A program made the translations under genes and the position numbers. A stretch of DNA of 64,000 nucleotides from Paenibacillus kobensis NBRC 15729 (GTDB taxonomy: Bacteria > Bacillota > Bacilli > Paenibacillales > Paenibacillaceae). Below, one piece after another: positions 36,091 to 44,363 of this stretch. The DNA lies in NCBI RefSeq assembly GCF_004000825.1, contig NZ_BILZ01000003.1:124001-188000 (forward strand), in the 5' to 3' direction. Under the pieces are notes generated by a model. It was not told where the DNA came from, did not search any database, and was given only the letters and a program-made list of their open reading frames with translations. Position 1 is the first letter of the stretch. Each line of letters begins with the position of its first letter.

Positions 36091-36360
36091 ATCAGTCGCA
36101 GAGCGGGGATCAATCGGAACATCATTTGCGAAGTGGATGAGCCCGCCGCTTTGCACGGACTGGTACAGACAGGTCTAGGGGTTGCATTTCTTCCAAAATG
36201 CAAATGGAATGAAGTAAAGCAATATACCTTACTGCCTATCGAAGACACGGATAACAAACACGTCTTTTATATATCATGGAATGAAACACGATATCGATCT
36301 GAAGCTATGCGCGGATTTCAGCATTTCCTTCTCGAATATTATGCTGAAGGTATGAAGTGA
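36091..36360 (+). pseudogene. 5'-truncated LysR regulator
   Basis: Frame from 36091 to the stop at 36360 gives 89 residues (EVDEPAALHGLVQTGLGVAF, then LPKCKWNEVKQYTLLPIE) equal to the C-terminal third of the LysR protein at 20256-21149. The DNA-binding domain is gone. Together with the preceding fragment this is a copy of the divergent epoxide hydrolase-LysR pair from which the shared centre, including both promoters, has been deleted. Confidence 0.85.
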
Positions 36361-36492
36361 CCGCATCCCTCTGATCCAATAAACAATCATCGGCATTACA
36401 ACAAAAAACGGCTCCTCGCTCGAGGTGCCGCTTGCGGGCTATCATTATTGCTTGTTTTGGCTGCACCGATAATCCGTTTTTTCGGAAAAATT

Positions 36493-36852
36493 TTAGAAGT
36501 AATTATTATTTAAGTATCTAGATGAGCTGAATAAAGAAGGAAGCGGTAAACTGTTTAGTCCGTAATACGGGCTGTACGTTTGTCCTCCATAGCTTCCATA
36601 AATACTTGGCATTAATAAATTGCTATAAATGGAGCTGTTGGCTCCGGATGCACCCATCGCTTGCCAAATATTATTGTTTTGCATCGTCAGAGCACTTGTT
36701 TTAGCATATTCCGTCGACAGTTCCTTTGTTGTCTCATTTAAAACTTCCTGGAACGATTTTTTCTGTGCATCCGTTAAATTTAATTTCGGATTAGATACAA
36801 CGGTGGACATATATTTATGTATGGCTAGATAGTTGTTCGCATAAACCGTCAT
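36493..36852 (-). CDS. hypothetical protein, Asn/Ser/Tyr-rich, possibly spore-associated
   Basis: 119 residues. An N-terminal helical part (NPKLNLTDAQKKSFQEVLNE, then TTKELSTEYAKTSALTM) is followed by a Gly/Tyr/Ser-rich tail ending SSSRYLNNNYF. AGGAGGT precedes the ATG. The tail composition recalls spore coat or crust proteins, but no family is recognised. Confidence 0.6.
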   Translation of the reverse strand: MTVYANNYLAIHKYMSTVVSNPKLNLTDAQKKSFQEVLNETTKELSTEYAKTSALTMQNNNIWQAMGASGANSSIYSNLLMPSIYGSYGGQTYSPYYGLNSLPLPSLFSSSRYLNNNYF

Positions 36853-36990
36853 GAATTTACCTCCTTTTAATTACTTATAGTTAATGATCGGCATCAGATA
36901 TTTTTCTTGTTCCGACCTGCATGAATGACGTTTTATTTGTTATGAAAATAAAATACTCCTATAAAAGAGTCTTCATAGGAGCAAGCGGGT

Positions 36991-37365
36991 CTATCTTTCA
37001 GCTGTTAAGTGCAATATAATCGTTAATTCAAAAAACCGTTCATTCGTTTCGATCTGCACATCCCCATAATATTTCGCCGCAATATCACGAATGATTTGTA
37101 ATCCAAAGCCTTCATGATTGGCTTTAGTGGACTTCAGCTCGCCATTACGCTCTTTAATTGGTGTGCGAATTGGGTTTTTTATTATGATGAGGTAATTGGA
37201 TTTGTGCTGCAAAGAAGAGATTTCAATAATTGCCGGTATATCCGACGTTGCAGCGATTGCGTTGTCCAACGCATTGTGAAGCAAGATACATAGGTCGTAG
37301 ACATCGCACGCAGCGAATTGCGGATACGTAAGTGTGCTGACACTCTTGATAAAAATTCTATACCC
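36991..37365 (-). pseudogene. histidine kinase C-terminal fragment (GHKL ATPase)
   Basis: 125 codons without a good start, bounded upstream by a stop. N-box LLHNALDNAIAA and G-box HEGFGLQIIRDIAAKYYG are those of AgrC/VirS-type (HATPase_c_5) sensor kinases. The membrane sensor and the phosphorylated histidine are missing, as is the response regulator. Confidence 0.72.
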
Positions 37366-37472
37366 TTATATAGCGCAAAAGGATAGAGAATCAAAATTCT
37401 CTATCCACTCGCATTATTATATTTTCACGCTACCTATAACCCTTCTTTTACCAATTAAAAGGCAACTTACAT

Positions 37473-38369
37473 TTACCAAACCTTACTTACACGCTCTGCA
37501 TGCAAATCCCAGATGTCTCCGTTTTCTTTTACAAGGAATGTAGGCACTCCCGCACTTTCAAATAATAATGGTCTCTTTAATACCAATACCACCTCATACA
37601 ATATGTTACAAACATCCGAATCAGTCGCCTCGGTGCGTTGAATTGAACGATTCACGCACAAGTAACCTTCCTTTACACGTATTTGCATTTTCTCTTTGCG
37701 CTTTCCATCCTCCATCTTAATTAGGTACACCTCAGTAGCTTCGCCAACTGGTGTTTTATTAAGAAAAGCTGTTAAATATCCAGTAATATCTCCTCTTTTA
37801 TAGACTTGTTTATACTCTTCAACATATGTATTCTTCTCTTCCTCTAAAATGTGCTGTATCGTTAAGCATTCGACGGATAAACTAACTTCCGAATTTAGAA
37901 GTTTAATATATCCAAAAACATTTTTAATAAAAGGCTCTACAACAAATATATCTTTGTCACTAAACTTCACCCTTTTTTTCACTTCGCTTCTAATATTAAA
38001 AGACAATACGTATTCCCTTGTTAATAATTTGTAGTAAACTAATTCGTTAATTGTATCAACTAAGAATAATACCACAGCATTTTGAGTTACTTTTTCTTTT
38101 ACAACGTTGAATACTTTCGTGTCGCAATCATAGAAATAATTATTATCATCCCCGAAGTTCTTGGGTAAGCCTTTAATCTGCACATCCACAGTTACTCTTT
38201 CAAATTCATTTACCAATATCGTTAATTGCCCATCGAGATTTGCTCTTTTATCCATTTCGCTAAAATACGATTTAATCATATTGTTTTTCTCAACGGCTCT
38301 TTTAGCAATATTTACAGCATTGCTCTCCTTAAAGCTATTCTTATCTACTTTACCTAAGTTAATATCCAT
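37473..38369 (-). CDS. DUF4365-like protein, putative nuclease-fold defence gene
   Basis: 298 residues. The N-terminal half contains the pattern SEMDKRANLDGQLTILVNEF, then VDVQIKG, then VLFLVDTINELVYYKLLTRE; the D...VQIK arrangement is like a PD-(D/E)XK core and matches DUF4365, often found in defence islands. The C-terminal half is unassigned. GGAGGGGG precedes the ATG. AT-rich coding DNA, unlike the host average. Stand-alone, with a divergent hypothetical gene 126 bases away. Confidence 0.65.
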   Translation of the reverse strand: MDINLGKVDKNSFKESNAVNIAKRAVEKNNMIKSYFSEMDKRANLDGQLTILVNEFERVTVDVQIKGLPKNFGDDNNYFYDCDTKVFNVVKEKVTQNAVVLFLVDTINELVYYKLLTREYVLSFNIRSEVKKRVKFSDKDIFVVEPFIKNVFGYIKLLNSEVSLSVECLTIQHILEEEKNTYVEEYKQVYKRGDITGYLTAFLNKTPVGEATEVYLIKMEDGKRKEKMQIRVKEGYLCVNRSIQRTEATDSDVCNILYEVVLVLKRPLLFESAGVPTFLVKENGDIWDLHAERVSKVW

Positions 38370-38495
38370 ACTCCCCCTCCATATTTCACGCTAGTGTTGT
38401 CAAAAATAAATAAAGTTGTAGACTGGAAAATAAATTGTTAGACTCGGAATATAAAGTTGTAGGCTGACGATGCTTCAAAAATGGAGGACTATTTG

Positions 38496-39038
38496 ATGAA
38501 TACTACTAATACACCCAAAGAAATAGACGATTCCGTAATTAACTTCTGTAAGTCCATTACACCATACTCATTACCTGAGTATATACAATTACGCCCTGAA
38601 TCATGGTGTATACCAAACGAGTGCTATAATAATGTGAAGCAGAAGGTTGGGAAACATGGTGGCAAGAGACAGTTGGGTTGGAGGATTCAAGTTATGCCTG
38701 ACCCTTATCCTAAATTCATGATTGAAGCAGTCCATCATGCTATATGGATTTCGGAGACTGGTGAAAAAATAGATATTACGCCACAACCAGCTTCTGCGAA
38801 CAGAATAGTTTTTGTTTCAGACGATTCAACTAAGCTTGGAAAGTATAGAATTGGAGAAAAGTATCATGCATTGCTAAGCTGTCCAATAGTTAATGAGTAC
38901 GTGCGACTTTGCAATTTAGAGAGTACGAAATATTTAAGCAAAACTGAGTTAATCAAAACCCCTAACATTCCATCAGAACTATTAATGAAGCAGAGGGAGT
39001 TGCTAGGGCAAATAATCAGGAAGCATGGCGGGAAATAG
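38496..39038 (+). CDS. hypothetical protein
   Basis: 180 residues starting 8 bases after GGAGG. Contains HGGKRQLGWRIQVMPDPYPK and MIEAVHHAIWISETGEKIDI, then DITPQ; a soluble protein with several conserved-looking aromatic and histidine residues. A similar arrangement is seen in uncharacterised proteins of mobile regions, but I cannot name a family. Divergent from the DUF4365-like gene. Confidence 0.6.
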   Translation: MNTTNTPKEIDDSVINFCKSITPYSLPEYIQLRPESWCIPNECYNNVKQKVGKHGGKRQLGWRIQVMPDPYPKFMIEAVHHAIWISETGEKIDITPQPASANRIVFVSDDSTKLGKYRIGEKYHALLSCPIVNEYVRLCNLESTKYLSKTELIKTPNIPSELLMKQRELLGQIIRKHGGK

Positions 39039-39205
39039 GTAATTATGATTTATTTCACAATTCTCAGTTTACTACTTTATTATTTCTGAATCATAACTGT
39101 TTGCAATATGTAGACCCTCTGCATAATCTATTGAAACGAACATCATCTTCATTGAATATGTATAACTACAATATACAACAAATTATGGGCTAACACGAGC
39201 AAGGC

Positions 39206-39249
39206 AAAAACCCGACCTCATGCGGTCGGGTTTTTCGTGGTGGAGGCGA
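39206..39249 (-). repeat. displaced 3' end of ssrA with its terminator
   Basis: TGGTGGAGGCGA at 39238-39249 repeats the last 12 bases of the tmRNA-like gene (41759-41770). Beside it a perfect 12-bp hairpin AAAAACCCGACC/GGTCGGGTTTTT (39206-39235) with loop TCATGC shares ACCTCATGCGGT with the hairpin that follows ssrA. This is the footprint of integration at the ssrA 3' end. Confidence 0.65.
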
Positions 39250-39309
39250 AGCGTGGCTGTGCAAAACCTCAATTCGCCGAAGCTTGATATTAGAATATTT
39301 CAAATAAAT

Positions 39310-40083
39310 TTAATCCAAATCAACATTACCATATCGATCATGAATTCTATTGAGAATTAATTCAGCCTCTTCATGGTTTACTAATGAGCACTGTTTTAAA
39401 TGTAGTATGATGTTCTTCATTCTCTTGGCATACTCTACATGACCGGTATCCGGTATATCTGGTGATTCATCATCAACTTCATCAATTAACTTATTGATTT
39501 TCTCTCTAATCATTGTGAGCAGATTCTTTCCCTCGATTAACATCCTTAATTCTTCTATTCGAAAAGAAAGTATAGGAACTCTATGCTTGTTAAATATCTT
39601 CTTTCTTTTCCCTTCCCCAAAACGCCAGCCACTTCCACCAATCCCATTTATCGAAAAGAAAATACCCGTCTTTGATTCACGAACAGGCAATAGCTCAGCA
39701 AGTTTAGCTACCATACCAACATCCACACTACTCCGAGCTTTATTTTTACACTCACATATTACTTTTGGAAACATATACATCTTCATAAACTCGTTTATAC
39801 CTACATCAGACAATGCAACTTCGACATCAGTCTCGTTATCGGCTACCCTAAGATTTTTCTTAACAGAAGCCCCTTGAAACCTCTTAAAAAGAAATACAAC
39901 AAAATCCTCTAAAAGTGCTCCTTTTTCTTGATTTCTATTCACCCAAGTTTTTGACTCTTCAATTTTATCAATGAACGAAGTAACCCTGTTACATTCCTCC
40001 GGTTCAAGCGGCTTCCAAAAAAAGTTGTCATCTAGTCTTTCCAATACTTCCTTTAAATCTGAGAAATCCTTAATATCCATCAT
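39310..40083 (-). CDS. PD-(D/E)XK nuclease-like protein of a three-gene cassette
   Basis: 257 residues. KGALLEDFVVFLFKRFQG, NETDVEVALSD and FPKVICECKNKARSSVDVGM give the E, D and E-x-K elements of a restriction-endonuclease-like fold (as in Mrr and RecB-type enzymes). The C-terminal quarter is helical. The ATG overlaps the stop of the preceding gene (ATGA), so it is translated together with it. Last gene of an AT-rich three-gene unit bounded by ssrA 3'-end repeats; a phage or plasmid defence role is plausible but unproven. Confidence 0.75.
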   Translation of the reverse strand: MMDIKDFSDLKEVLERLDDNFFWKPLEPEECNRVTSFIDKIEESKTWVNRNQEKGALLEDFVVFLFKRFQGASVKKNLRVADNETDVEVALSDVGINEFMKMYMFPKVICECKNKARSSVDVGMVAKLAELLPVRESKTGIFFSINGIGGSGWRFGEGKRKKIFNKHRVPILSFRIEELRMLIEGKNLLTMIREKINKLIDEVDDESPDIPDTGHVEYAKRMKNIILHLKQCSLVNHEEAELILNRIHDRYGNVDLD

Positions 40084-40406
40084 AGTTTCCTCTTGAATCC
40101 GACACGGACATTCTTGTAGTCCAATTTTGAATCACAATATACACAATGATCTTTTTGAGATTTGTAAAAACTCTCCGCATCTTCAAAAAAAGTAACATGC
40201 TGTTCCTCATCATTTGTACAACCTACAGCGAAAATCATTTGAAGGATACCCTCGTTCACCAATTCAATAAGGACCTGTTCTGCAGATTGTACGTCCAACT
40301 GACTACCAATTGACAACTTTGTTTTAGTAATAACATCACTAGGACGAAGCGAGAGTAGTTCTTTCGTTACATTCATCAATACGGAACTCGGTAGTTTGAA
40401 TTTCAT
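40080..40406 (-). CDS. small protein with zinc-ribbon-like tail
   Basis: 108 residues if started at the ATG giving MKFKLPSSVLMNVTKELLSL; the start is uncertain because no clear ribosome site is seen and the gene overlaps the end of the upstream gene by about 68 bases. It has a helical middle part and a C-terminal CVYCDSKL motif, half of a zinc ribbon. Stop overlaps the nuclease start. Possibly an adaptor between the large protein and the nuclease. Confidence 0.6.
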   Translation of the reverse strand: MKFKLPSSVLMNVTKELLSLRPSDVITKTKLSIGSQLDVQSAEQVLIELVNEGILQMIFAVGCTNDEEQHVTFFEDAESFYKSQKDHCVYCDSKLDYKNVRVGFKRKL

Positions 40407-41607
40407 CGCGATATTGGTTAAGTCTACGGATGACAATGTCCACCACCTCTTCCTCAATGAAAGTATTTGTACCCCTAATTAAGTACGCATCTAAGGACTG
40501 TTCTACTAAGAATTTATATGGACGATCATCACGTCTAAAGTTAATGCCCAGCAGGTCAATATGACCATCACCTCTGGACCTCTTTGCAACCTGTGCAGCT
40601 GATCCGAATAAGCTGTAATCTCTTGATTCAACATCAATTGTATGATTAAGACCATCTGAACGTTGTCTGTAAATTTCAAAGTTTTCTGAATCCTCTTGAA
40701 CAACGCCATACTTCTCAACCAATTGAGCCTCAAATGAAACTTGAATATCTTGAACCAGTTTCATTTGCATCGCATTATCTTTAATAGGATCCAGACCGGC
40801 CTCAACCAAAAGATCAGAGGCAAAATTCACTATCTTATCCTGCAGATTAAACGAATGCTCAGTAATGACAGGGTTATTATGATGGGTAGCTTCTTCCACA
40901 AACCGACTAAGTGCCTTTGGAATCCAAGACGGCGCTGTTATCTTAATATCCCCAATGTACGATTTTAACGTTAGAAAAAACATTTCAGCTATTGAAGACC
41001 AGTCAGACCGCTTAACTTTCACAGTTCCATTAACATGTTCAAGGTTAGCAGTGGGATTAAATATTATTTTACAATCATAACTCTCGCTTGAAACTACACA
41101 ATGAGTGAAGAATATTTTTTTAAACTGCCTTGCGCTGCCGTCAATTCGTTTTCCGTTAACAACACATGGTGCTACAAAAGAGAAAGTATACTTATTGTTT
41201 ACTTGATCTTTATGTATACCAACCAAGTTTATGTCGGTTAGATTCGACATTACTGCATCTAGGTTTTCCGATTCATTCTCTGGATTAATATCTCTTAAAT
41301 CCAAATTAATTAGGTCATGTCTGTTATCATAGATTTCCTTTAATAATTCAGCTTGCGGTTTATCTTTTAGGTTATATACAAATGTGTAATTATTTCCATC
41401 AATTTGATGATGTATATACCAATCATAAAATGCCTCTTGGGAAATGGATGAAAACAATACTCCTTTATCATTTACTGCATCGTAAAGTATCTTCGCCATC
41501 GCTTTTCCCGATGCCATTTTCTTTATCTTATATTTATCAAATAGTATATGATAATGTTTGTGTTGAGTATACATCTCGAGGAATTTATTAATGTTTTCCC
41601 AGTTCAT
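40339..41607 (-). CDS. large unknown protein heading the three-gene cassette
   Basis: 422 residues, ATG 5 bases after GGGGGG. Features: an N-terminal helical segment, a middle domain with GKRIDGSARQFKKIFFTHCV and a C-terminal part with RGDGHIDLLGINFRRDD followed by KFLVEQSLDA, a pattern (D-h-L, then h-V-E-Q) that could be a second degenerate nuclease core. No known family recognised. Overlaps the next gene, indicating a tightly coupled operon. Confidence 0.65.
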   Translation of the reverse strand: MNWENINKFLEMYTQHKHYHILFDKYKIKKMASGKAMAKILYDAVNDKGVLFSSISQEAFYDWYIHHQIDGNNYTFVYNLKDKPQAELLKEIYDNRHDLINLDLRDINPENESENLDAVMSNLTDINLVGIHKDQVNNKYTFSFVAPCVVNGKRIDGSARQFKKIFFTHCVVSSESYDCKIIFNPTANLEHVNGTVKVKRSDWSSIAEMFFLTLKSYIGDIKITAPSWIPKALSRFVEEATHHNNPVITEHSFNLQDKIVNFASDLLVEAGLDPIKDNAMQMKLVQDIQVSFEAQLVEKYGVVQEDSENFEIYRQRSDGLNHTIDVESRDYSLFGSAAQVAKRSRGDGHIDLLGINFRRDDRPYKFLVEQSLDAYLIRGTNTFIEEEVVDIVIRRLNQYRDEIQTTEFRIDECNERTTLASS

Positions 41608-41721
41608 TTTATTCCCCCCACGTAAAACTAATTAGCTCTCTTATATTATACAGATCCCCAGACAATTTTTCCATAATTTAGTTCAGGAATTCGATATTTG
41701 TGAATATACGAAGCAAGCATT

Positions 41722-41756
41722 GCAAAAATCCAATACCTCATGCGGTAGTGGATTTA
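41722..41756 (-). terminator. terminator of the tmRNA-like gene
   Basis: Minus strand AAATCCA-x-TACC-loop-GGTA-x-TGGATTTTTG, beginning 3 bases after the CCA end. Confidence 0.75.
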
Positions 41757-41758
41757 CA

Positions 41759-42068
41759 TGGTGGAGGCGAGCGGAGTTGAACCCCTGTCCGAAGACCTCG
41801 CCACGCAACTTTCTACGGGTATAGTGACAGATTTGATGTCACCCTAGAAACTCGCTGTCATAGGATTCCCTTTGGGTTCAGCCTGATTGTCTTCTTCAGT
41901 TAGCCCCAGGCGGATACTAGATAGCGTATCCCACTGAAGTTGAGCCTCTATCCCGCCAATGGGCAATGGAGAGTCGTTTAATAGGCTTTCCGCGTTGATG
42001 AAGCAGTTGCAGCCCTACTACCGGCTTATTGCGTTCAAACAGTCCCCGTCGAATCCATAATCGCCCCC
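41759..42068 (-). ncRNA. ssrA: tmRNA-like RNA with shortened or missing tag region
   Basis: 310 bases. The 5' end GGGGGCGATTATGGATTCGA and the 3' end GTTCAACTCCGCTCGCCTCC-ACCA form the tRNA-like domain (7-bp acceptor stem, T-arm GGTTCAA). Pseudoknot-like parts follow the usual order. Between CATCAACGCGGAAAGCCTAT and CTCTCCATTGCCCAT, where Bacillota tmRNAs carry the tag reading frame ending in Leu-Ala-Ala-stop, only about 10 bases remain and no such frame exists. Length is about 45 bases below the usual 355. Either a decayed copy or a tagless variant on a mobile cassette; the host ssrA is expected elsewhere. Confidence 0.72.
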
Positions 42069-42093
42069 AAATTAGAAAGGTGAAACTCAATTT

Positions 42094-42114
42094 TTGTAGA
42101 CATTTTGTCTACAA
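42094..42114. promoter_or_regulatory. palindrome upstream of the tmRNA-like gene
   Basis: TTGTAGAC-ATTTT-GTCTACAA at 42094-42114, perfect 8-bp arms, with a second half-site GTCTACAA at 42159-42166. An operator or a small hairpin in the tmRNA upstream region. Confidence 0.5.
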
Positions 42115-42221
42115 AAAAGGCTAAACTGAGAAGGGTTAAAACCTAATCTCTACATTTAGTCTACAATTTGACTATCTGTAAGACTTCAACTCGCATGGTT
42201 ACAAGATTCTTTGTCCAAAAC

Positions 42222-42256
42222 GGACGAGAGTTGAACCACTGTCCGAAGAATTACGC
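42222..42256 (-). repeat. decayed copy of the tmRNA T-arm region
   Basis: Minus strand TTCTTCGGACAGTGGTTCAA-CTC resembles the tmRNA bases TCTTCGGACAGGGGTTCAAC-TCC. Lies beside att A7, a relic of another ssrA 3' end. Confidence 0.6.
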
Positions 42257-42259
42257 CTA

Positions 42260-42290
42260 TTTCGCCCTACTTATGGTACGATTCAGCGGT
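42260..42290 (-). repeat. rlmH-type att copy A7
   Basis: Minus-strand core GAA TCG TAC CAT AAG TAG followed by GGCGAAA, as after rlmH; Pro codon changed to Ser. Confidence 0.82.
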
Positions 42291-42331
42291 TTTCTGTAAC
42301 GGCAAGCTTGAAGGCCATCCTTTACTGCCCC

Positions 42332-42736
42332 TCAATGCCTACCACTTAATCGTTTAATCGCATCCTCGGTCACCGGCTCGAAGAGATTAAGAAGGTTGCC
42401 GTCGGGATCGCGGAACAGCATGGAACGGTTCCCCCACGGCATCGTGGTCGGTTCCTGTACCCAATTATCGACAAACGCCTTCAAGCGCACATATTCGGCC
42501 TCGACATCGTCCACGCGGAACTCAATAATGACAGTGCGATTATTGGCCGCCACCGCGGAATCGGCGCCGAATAGCTGCGTCGTCTGAGAGTGGCCGATTG
42601 CAAGGGTGCATGATGGCATAACGAGTTCGGCAAATACAGGCGCGGGTCGCTCCGCCGAAACCCCCATGACTTTCTCATAGAACTCGACGAGACGATCCAC
42701 GTCGTCGGTAATGATGCGTACAGAAGTGAAATTCAC
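42332..42736 (-). CDS. VOC-family (glyoxalase/bleomycin resistance-like) protein
   Basis: 134 residues from a GTG start 9 bases after AGGAAGGA. A single glyoxalase fold: MNFTSVRIITDDVDRLVEFY, then EFRVDDVEAEYVRLK, then MLFRDPDGNLLNLFEP. The metal-binding Glu near the end (NLFEP) is present. Likely a small-molecule lyase, dioxygenase or binding protein. Follows the WYL regulator gene on the same strand, separated by a terminator. Confidence 0.87.
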   Translation of the reverse strand: MNFTSVRIITDDVDRLVEFYEKVMGVSAERPAPVFAELVMPSCTLAIGHSQTTQLFGADSAVAANNRTVIIEFRVDDVEAEYVRLKAFVDNWVQEPTTMPWGNRSMLFRDPDGNLLNLFEPVTEDAIKRLSGRH

Positions 42737-42794
42737 AAGATATCATCCTTCCTGTAATCATAGGTTATTTTACATCTACATGCCCCATTATAAA

Positions 42795-42832
42795 AAAACG
42801 CTACTGACAACGTTATGTCAGTAGCGTTTTAG
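42795..42832 (-). terminator. terminator overlapping the WYL gene stop
   Basis: AAAACGCTACTGACA and its complement on the minus strand around a short loop, then TTTTTTT. The stem contains the stop codon of the WYL regulator. Confidence 0.85.
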
Positions 42833-43765
42833 AATTTTTTGGGCTTCCTCACGAACCCGATCTCGGAATGATTCGGGTTCCAACACGATTACGCCCGCTC
42901 CCCAGCCAAGCACCCATTGCAGCAATTCATCCAGCTGACGAACGCGTAAAACCACATCCAATCCATCTTGATGCTCTTTCATATCCTCTATGTAATGATA
43001 GTTCGATTCCTTCACCTTATCCGCGATGTCATGGTTAAATCGAAGGCAGACTCGCAAGTGGCGATCATCTGAAGGGGTATACCCCCTTAAGTCAAAATGC
43101 GCCGGGGGTTCGAATCGTTCGTCCAGTTCGATAAGTTCAGTCATTCGGGACAACCGGAAATGGCGGATGTCTTGGCGTAGATCACACCAGGCAACAAGCA
43201 TCCACGACCCTTCGACGAGTACAAGGCCATAAGGCGCGGCGGTACGTTCGCTATGGCGGCCCCCCGCGGAATCCGTAATTTTTTTTGAATAATGAAATCT
43301 GATCTTTCGCCCATCTAATAGAGCTCGGCGGACTTTATCGAGATTTTCCCTTTCGTTTGACTCAGCTGCCTGTTTGCCAGGCGGGAGCAATCGCAGCGAC
43401 TTGCGTATACGGGAGGTCTCACTGCGGACACTGTCCGATAGAGTGGCCTCGATTTTCCTCCTGGCAGCATTAGCTCTATCACGATAATCATCATCAAATC
43501 GCTGCTCGATAAAGTCTGTTCCTATAAGCAAGGTCACGGCTTCCTCTATTGTGAAACGGATCGGAGGCAGAAAATATCCCTCCATTAAAGAATACCCGGT
43601 GCCTGTAGTGCCTATTACCGGCACGCCTGCTTCGCTGAGCGCCTGAATGTCGCGGTATATAGTCCTCACGCTCGTTTCAAATAGTGCCGCCAAATCTTCG
43701 GCACGCACCACTCGCCTGCCTTGCAGCTCCAGCACGATGGCCAACAAACGATCTGTTTTGTTCAT
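42818..43765 (-). CDS. YafY-type HTH regulator with WYL domain
   Basis: 315 residues from the ATG giving MNKTDRLLAIVLELQGRRVV. HTH_11 (AEDLAALFETSVRTIYRDIQ) then the WYL domain (RKIRFHYSKKI, APYGLVLVEGSWMLVAWCDL, then DIRHFRLSRM) and the C-terminal WCX part. WYL domains bind small ligands or nucleic acid; this form is the common Firmicutes YafY regulator. It shares the A7-A6 cassette with the VOC gene, its likely target. Confidence 0.88.
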   Translation of the reverse strand: MNKTDRLLAIVLELQGRRVVRAEDLAALFETSVRTIYRDIQALSEAGVPVIGTTGTGYSLMEGYFLPPIRFTIEEAVTLLIGTDFIEQRFDDDYRDRANAARRKIEATLSDSVRSETSRIRKSLRLLPPGKQAAESNERENLDKVRRALLDGRKIRFHYSKKITDSAGGRHSERTAAPYGLVLVEGSWMLVAWCDLRQDIRHFRLSRMTELIELDERFEPPAHFDLRGYTPSDDRHLRVCLRFNHDIADKVKESNYHYIEDMKEHQDGLDVVLRVRQLDELLQWVLGWGAGVIVLEPESFRDRVREEAQKILKRY

Positions 43766-43819
43766 TGAATGCCCAATGCCCCCTTGAAGCGCAATACTGT
43801 ACAACAGAATACTTACCGT

Positions 43820-43860
43820 TATTTATGATAAGGTTCACCGCATCGGGCTATCAGCGAATA
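43820..43860 (-). repeat. rlmH-type att copy A6
   Basis: Minus-strand core GAA CCT TAT CAT AAA TAA, with TTCACCGCATC-GGGCTATCAGCGAATA on the plus strand to its right. Confidence 0.82.
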
Positions 43861-43881
43861 CTGCTTTAACGGCTTCGACGT

Positions 43882-44328
43882 TCAACCCCTTGGTGCAGCC
43901 TTATAGAATACGTCACCATGCATATGCTGAATTCTGTCCCAATTGACGGGATTGGTCGTATCTAGGGTGTGGTGCTCTAGTATGGCTTGATATAAGGCGG
44001 TCTTCTCTTCCAAATGAGCAACGTGCAGCCTGGCCTCTTCGAGCTTAGCGAGCGCCGCTTTCTTATGTTCCATCATAAGTGTGTAGCGCTGCGAAATGGT
44101 GGAATCACCCTCGAGACATAAATCGATATACATTTTAATGACACCGATTGGCATCCCTGATTGCTTGAGGCATTTGATGCCATGCAGCCAGTTGACCGAT
44201 TCGTCGTCGAATAATCGAATATTATTCACATTCCGCTGTACGCTTGGCACCAGACCTTTATCCGAGTAAAAGCGCACAGCGTGCTCGGTGAGTCCCGTGA
44301 CTTGTGCGACTTCTTTGACTGTATACAT
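43882..44328 (-). CDS. MerR-family transcriptional regulator
   Basis: 148 residues. N-terminal MerR helix-turn-helix MYTVKEVAQVTGLTEHAVRF-YSDKGLVP, then a long coiled coil (EHKKAALAKLEEARLHVAHL) and no cysteine cluster, so an AdhR-like sensor of aldehydes or other electrophiles rather than of metals. GGAGG precedes the ATG. Divergent from an aldo/keto reductase whose promoter has the long MerR-type spacer. Confidence 0.9.
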   Translation of the reverse strand: MYTVKEVAQVTGLTEHAVRFYSDKGLVPSVQRNVNNIRLFDDESVNWLHGIKCLKQSGMPIGVIKMYIDLCLEGDSTISQRYTLMMEHKKAALAKLEEARLHVAHLEEKTALYQAILEHHTLDTTNPVNWDRIQHMHGDVFYKAAPRG

Positions 44329-44363
44329 GTGGAATCCTCCTTTGAAAAAAGAATAACAGCCTC

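Noticed and set aside
38400-38495. Short repeats of TAGACT/AAAGTTGTAG as a CRISPR-like array
   Set aside because: Units are short, irregular, only two or three in number and without spacers.
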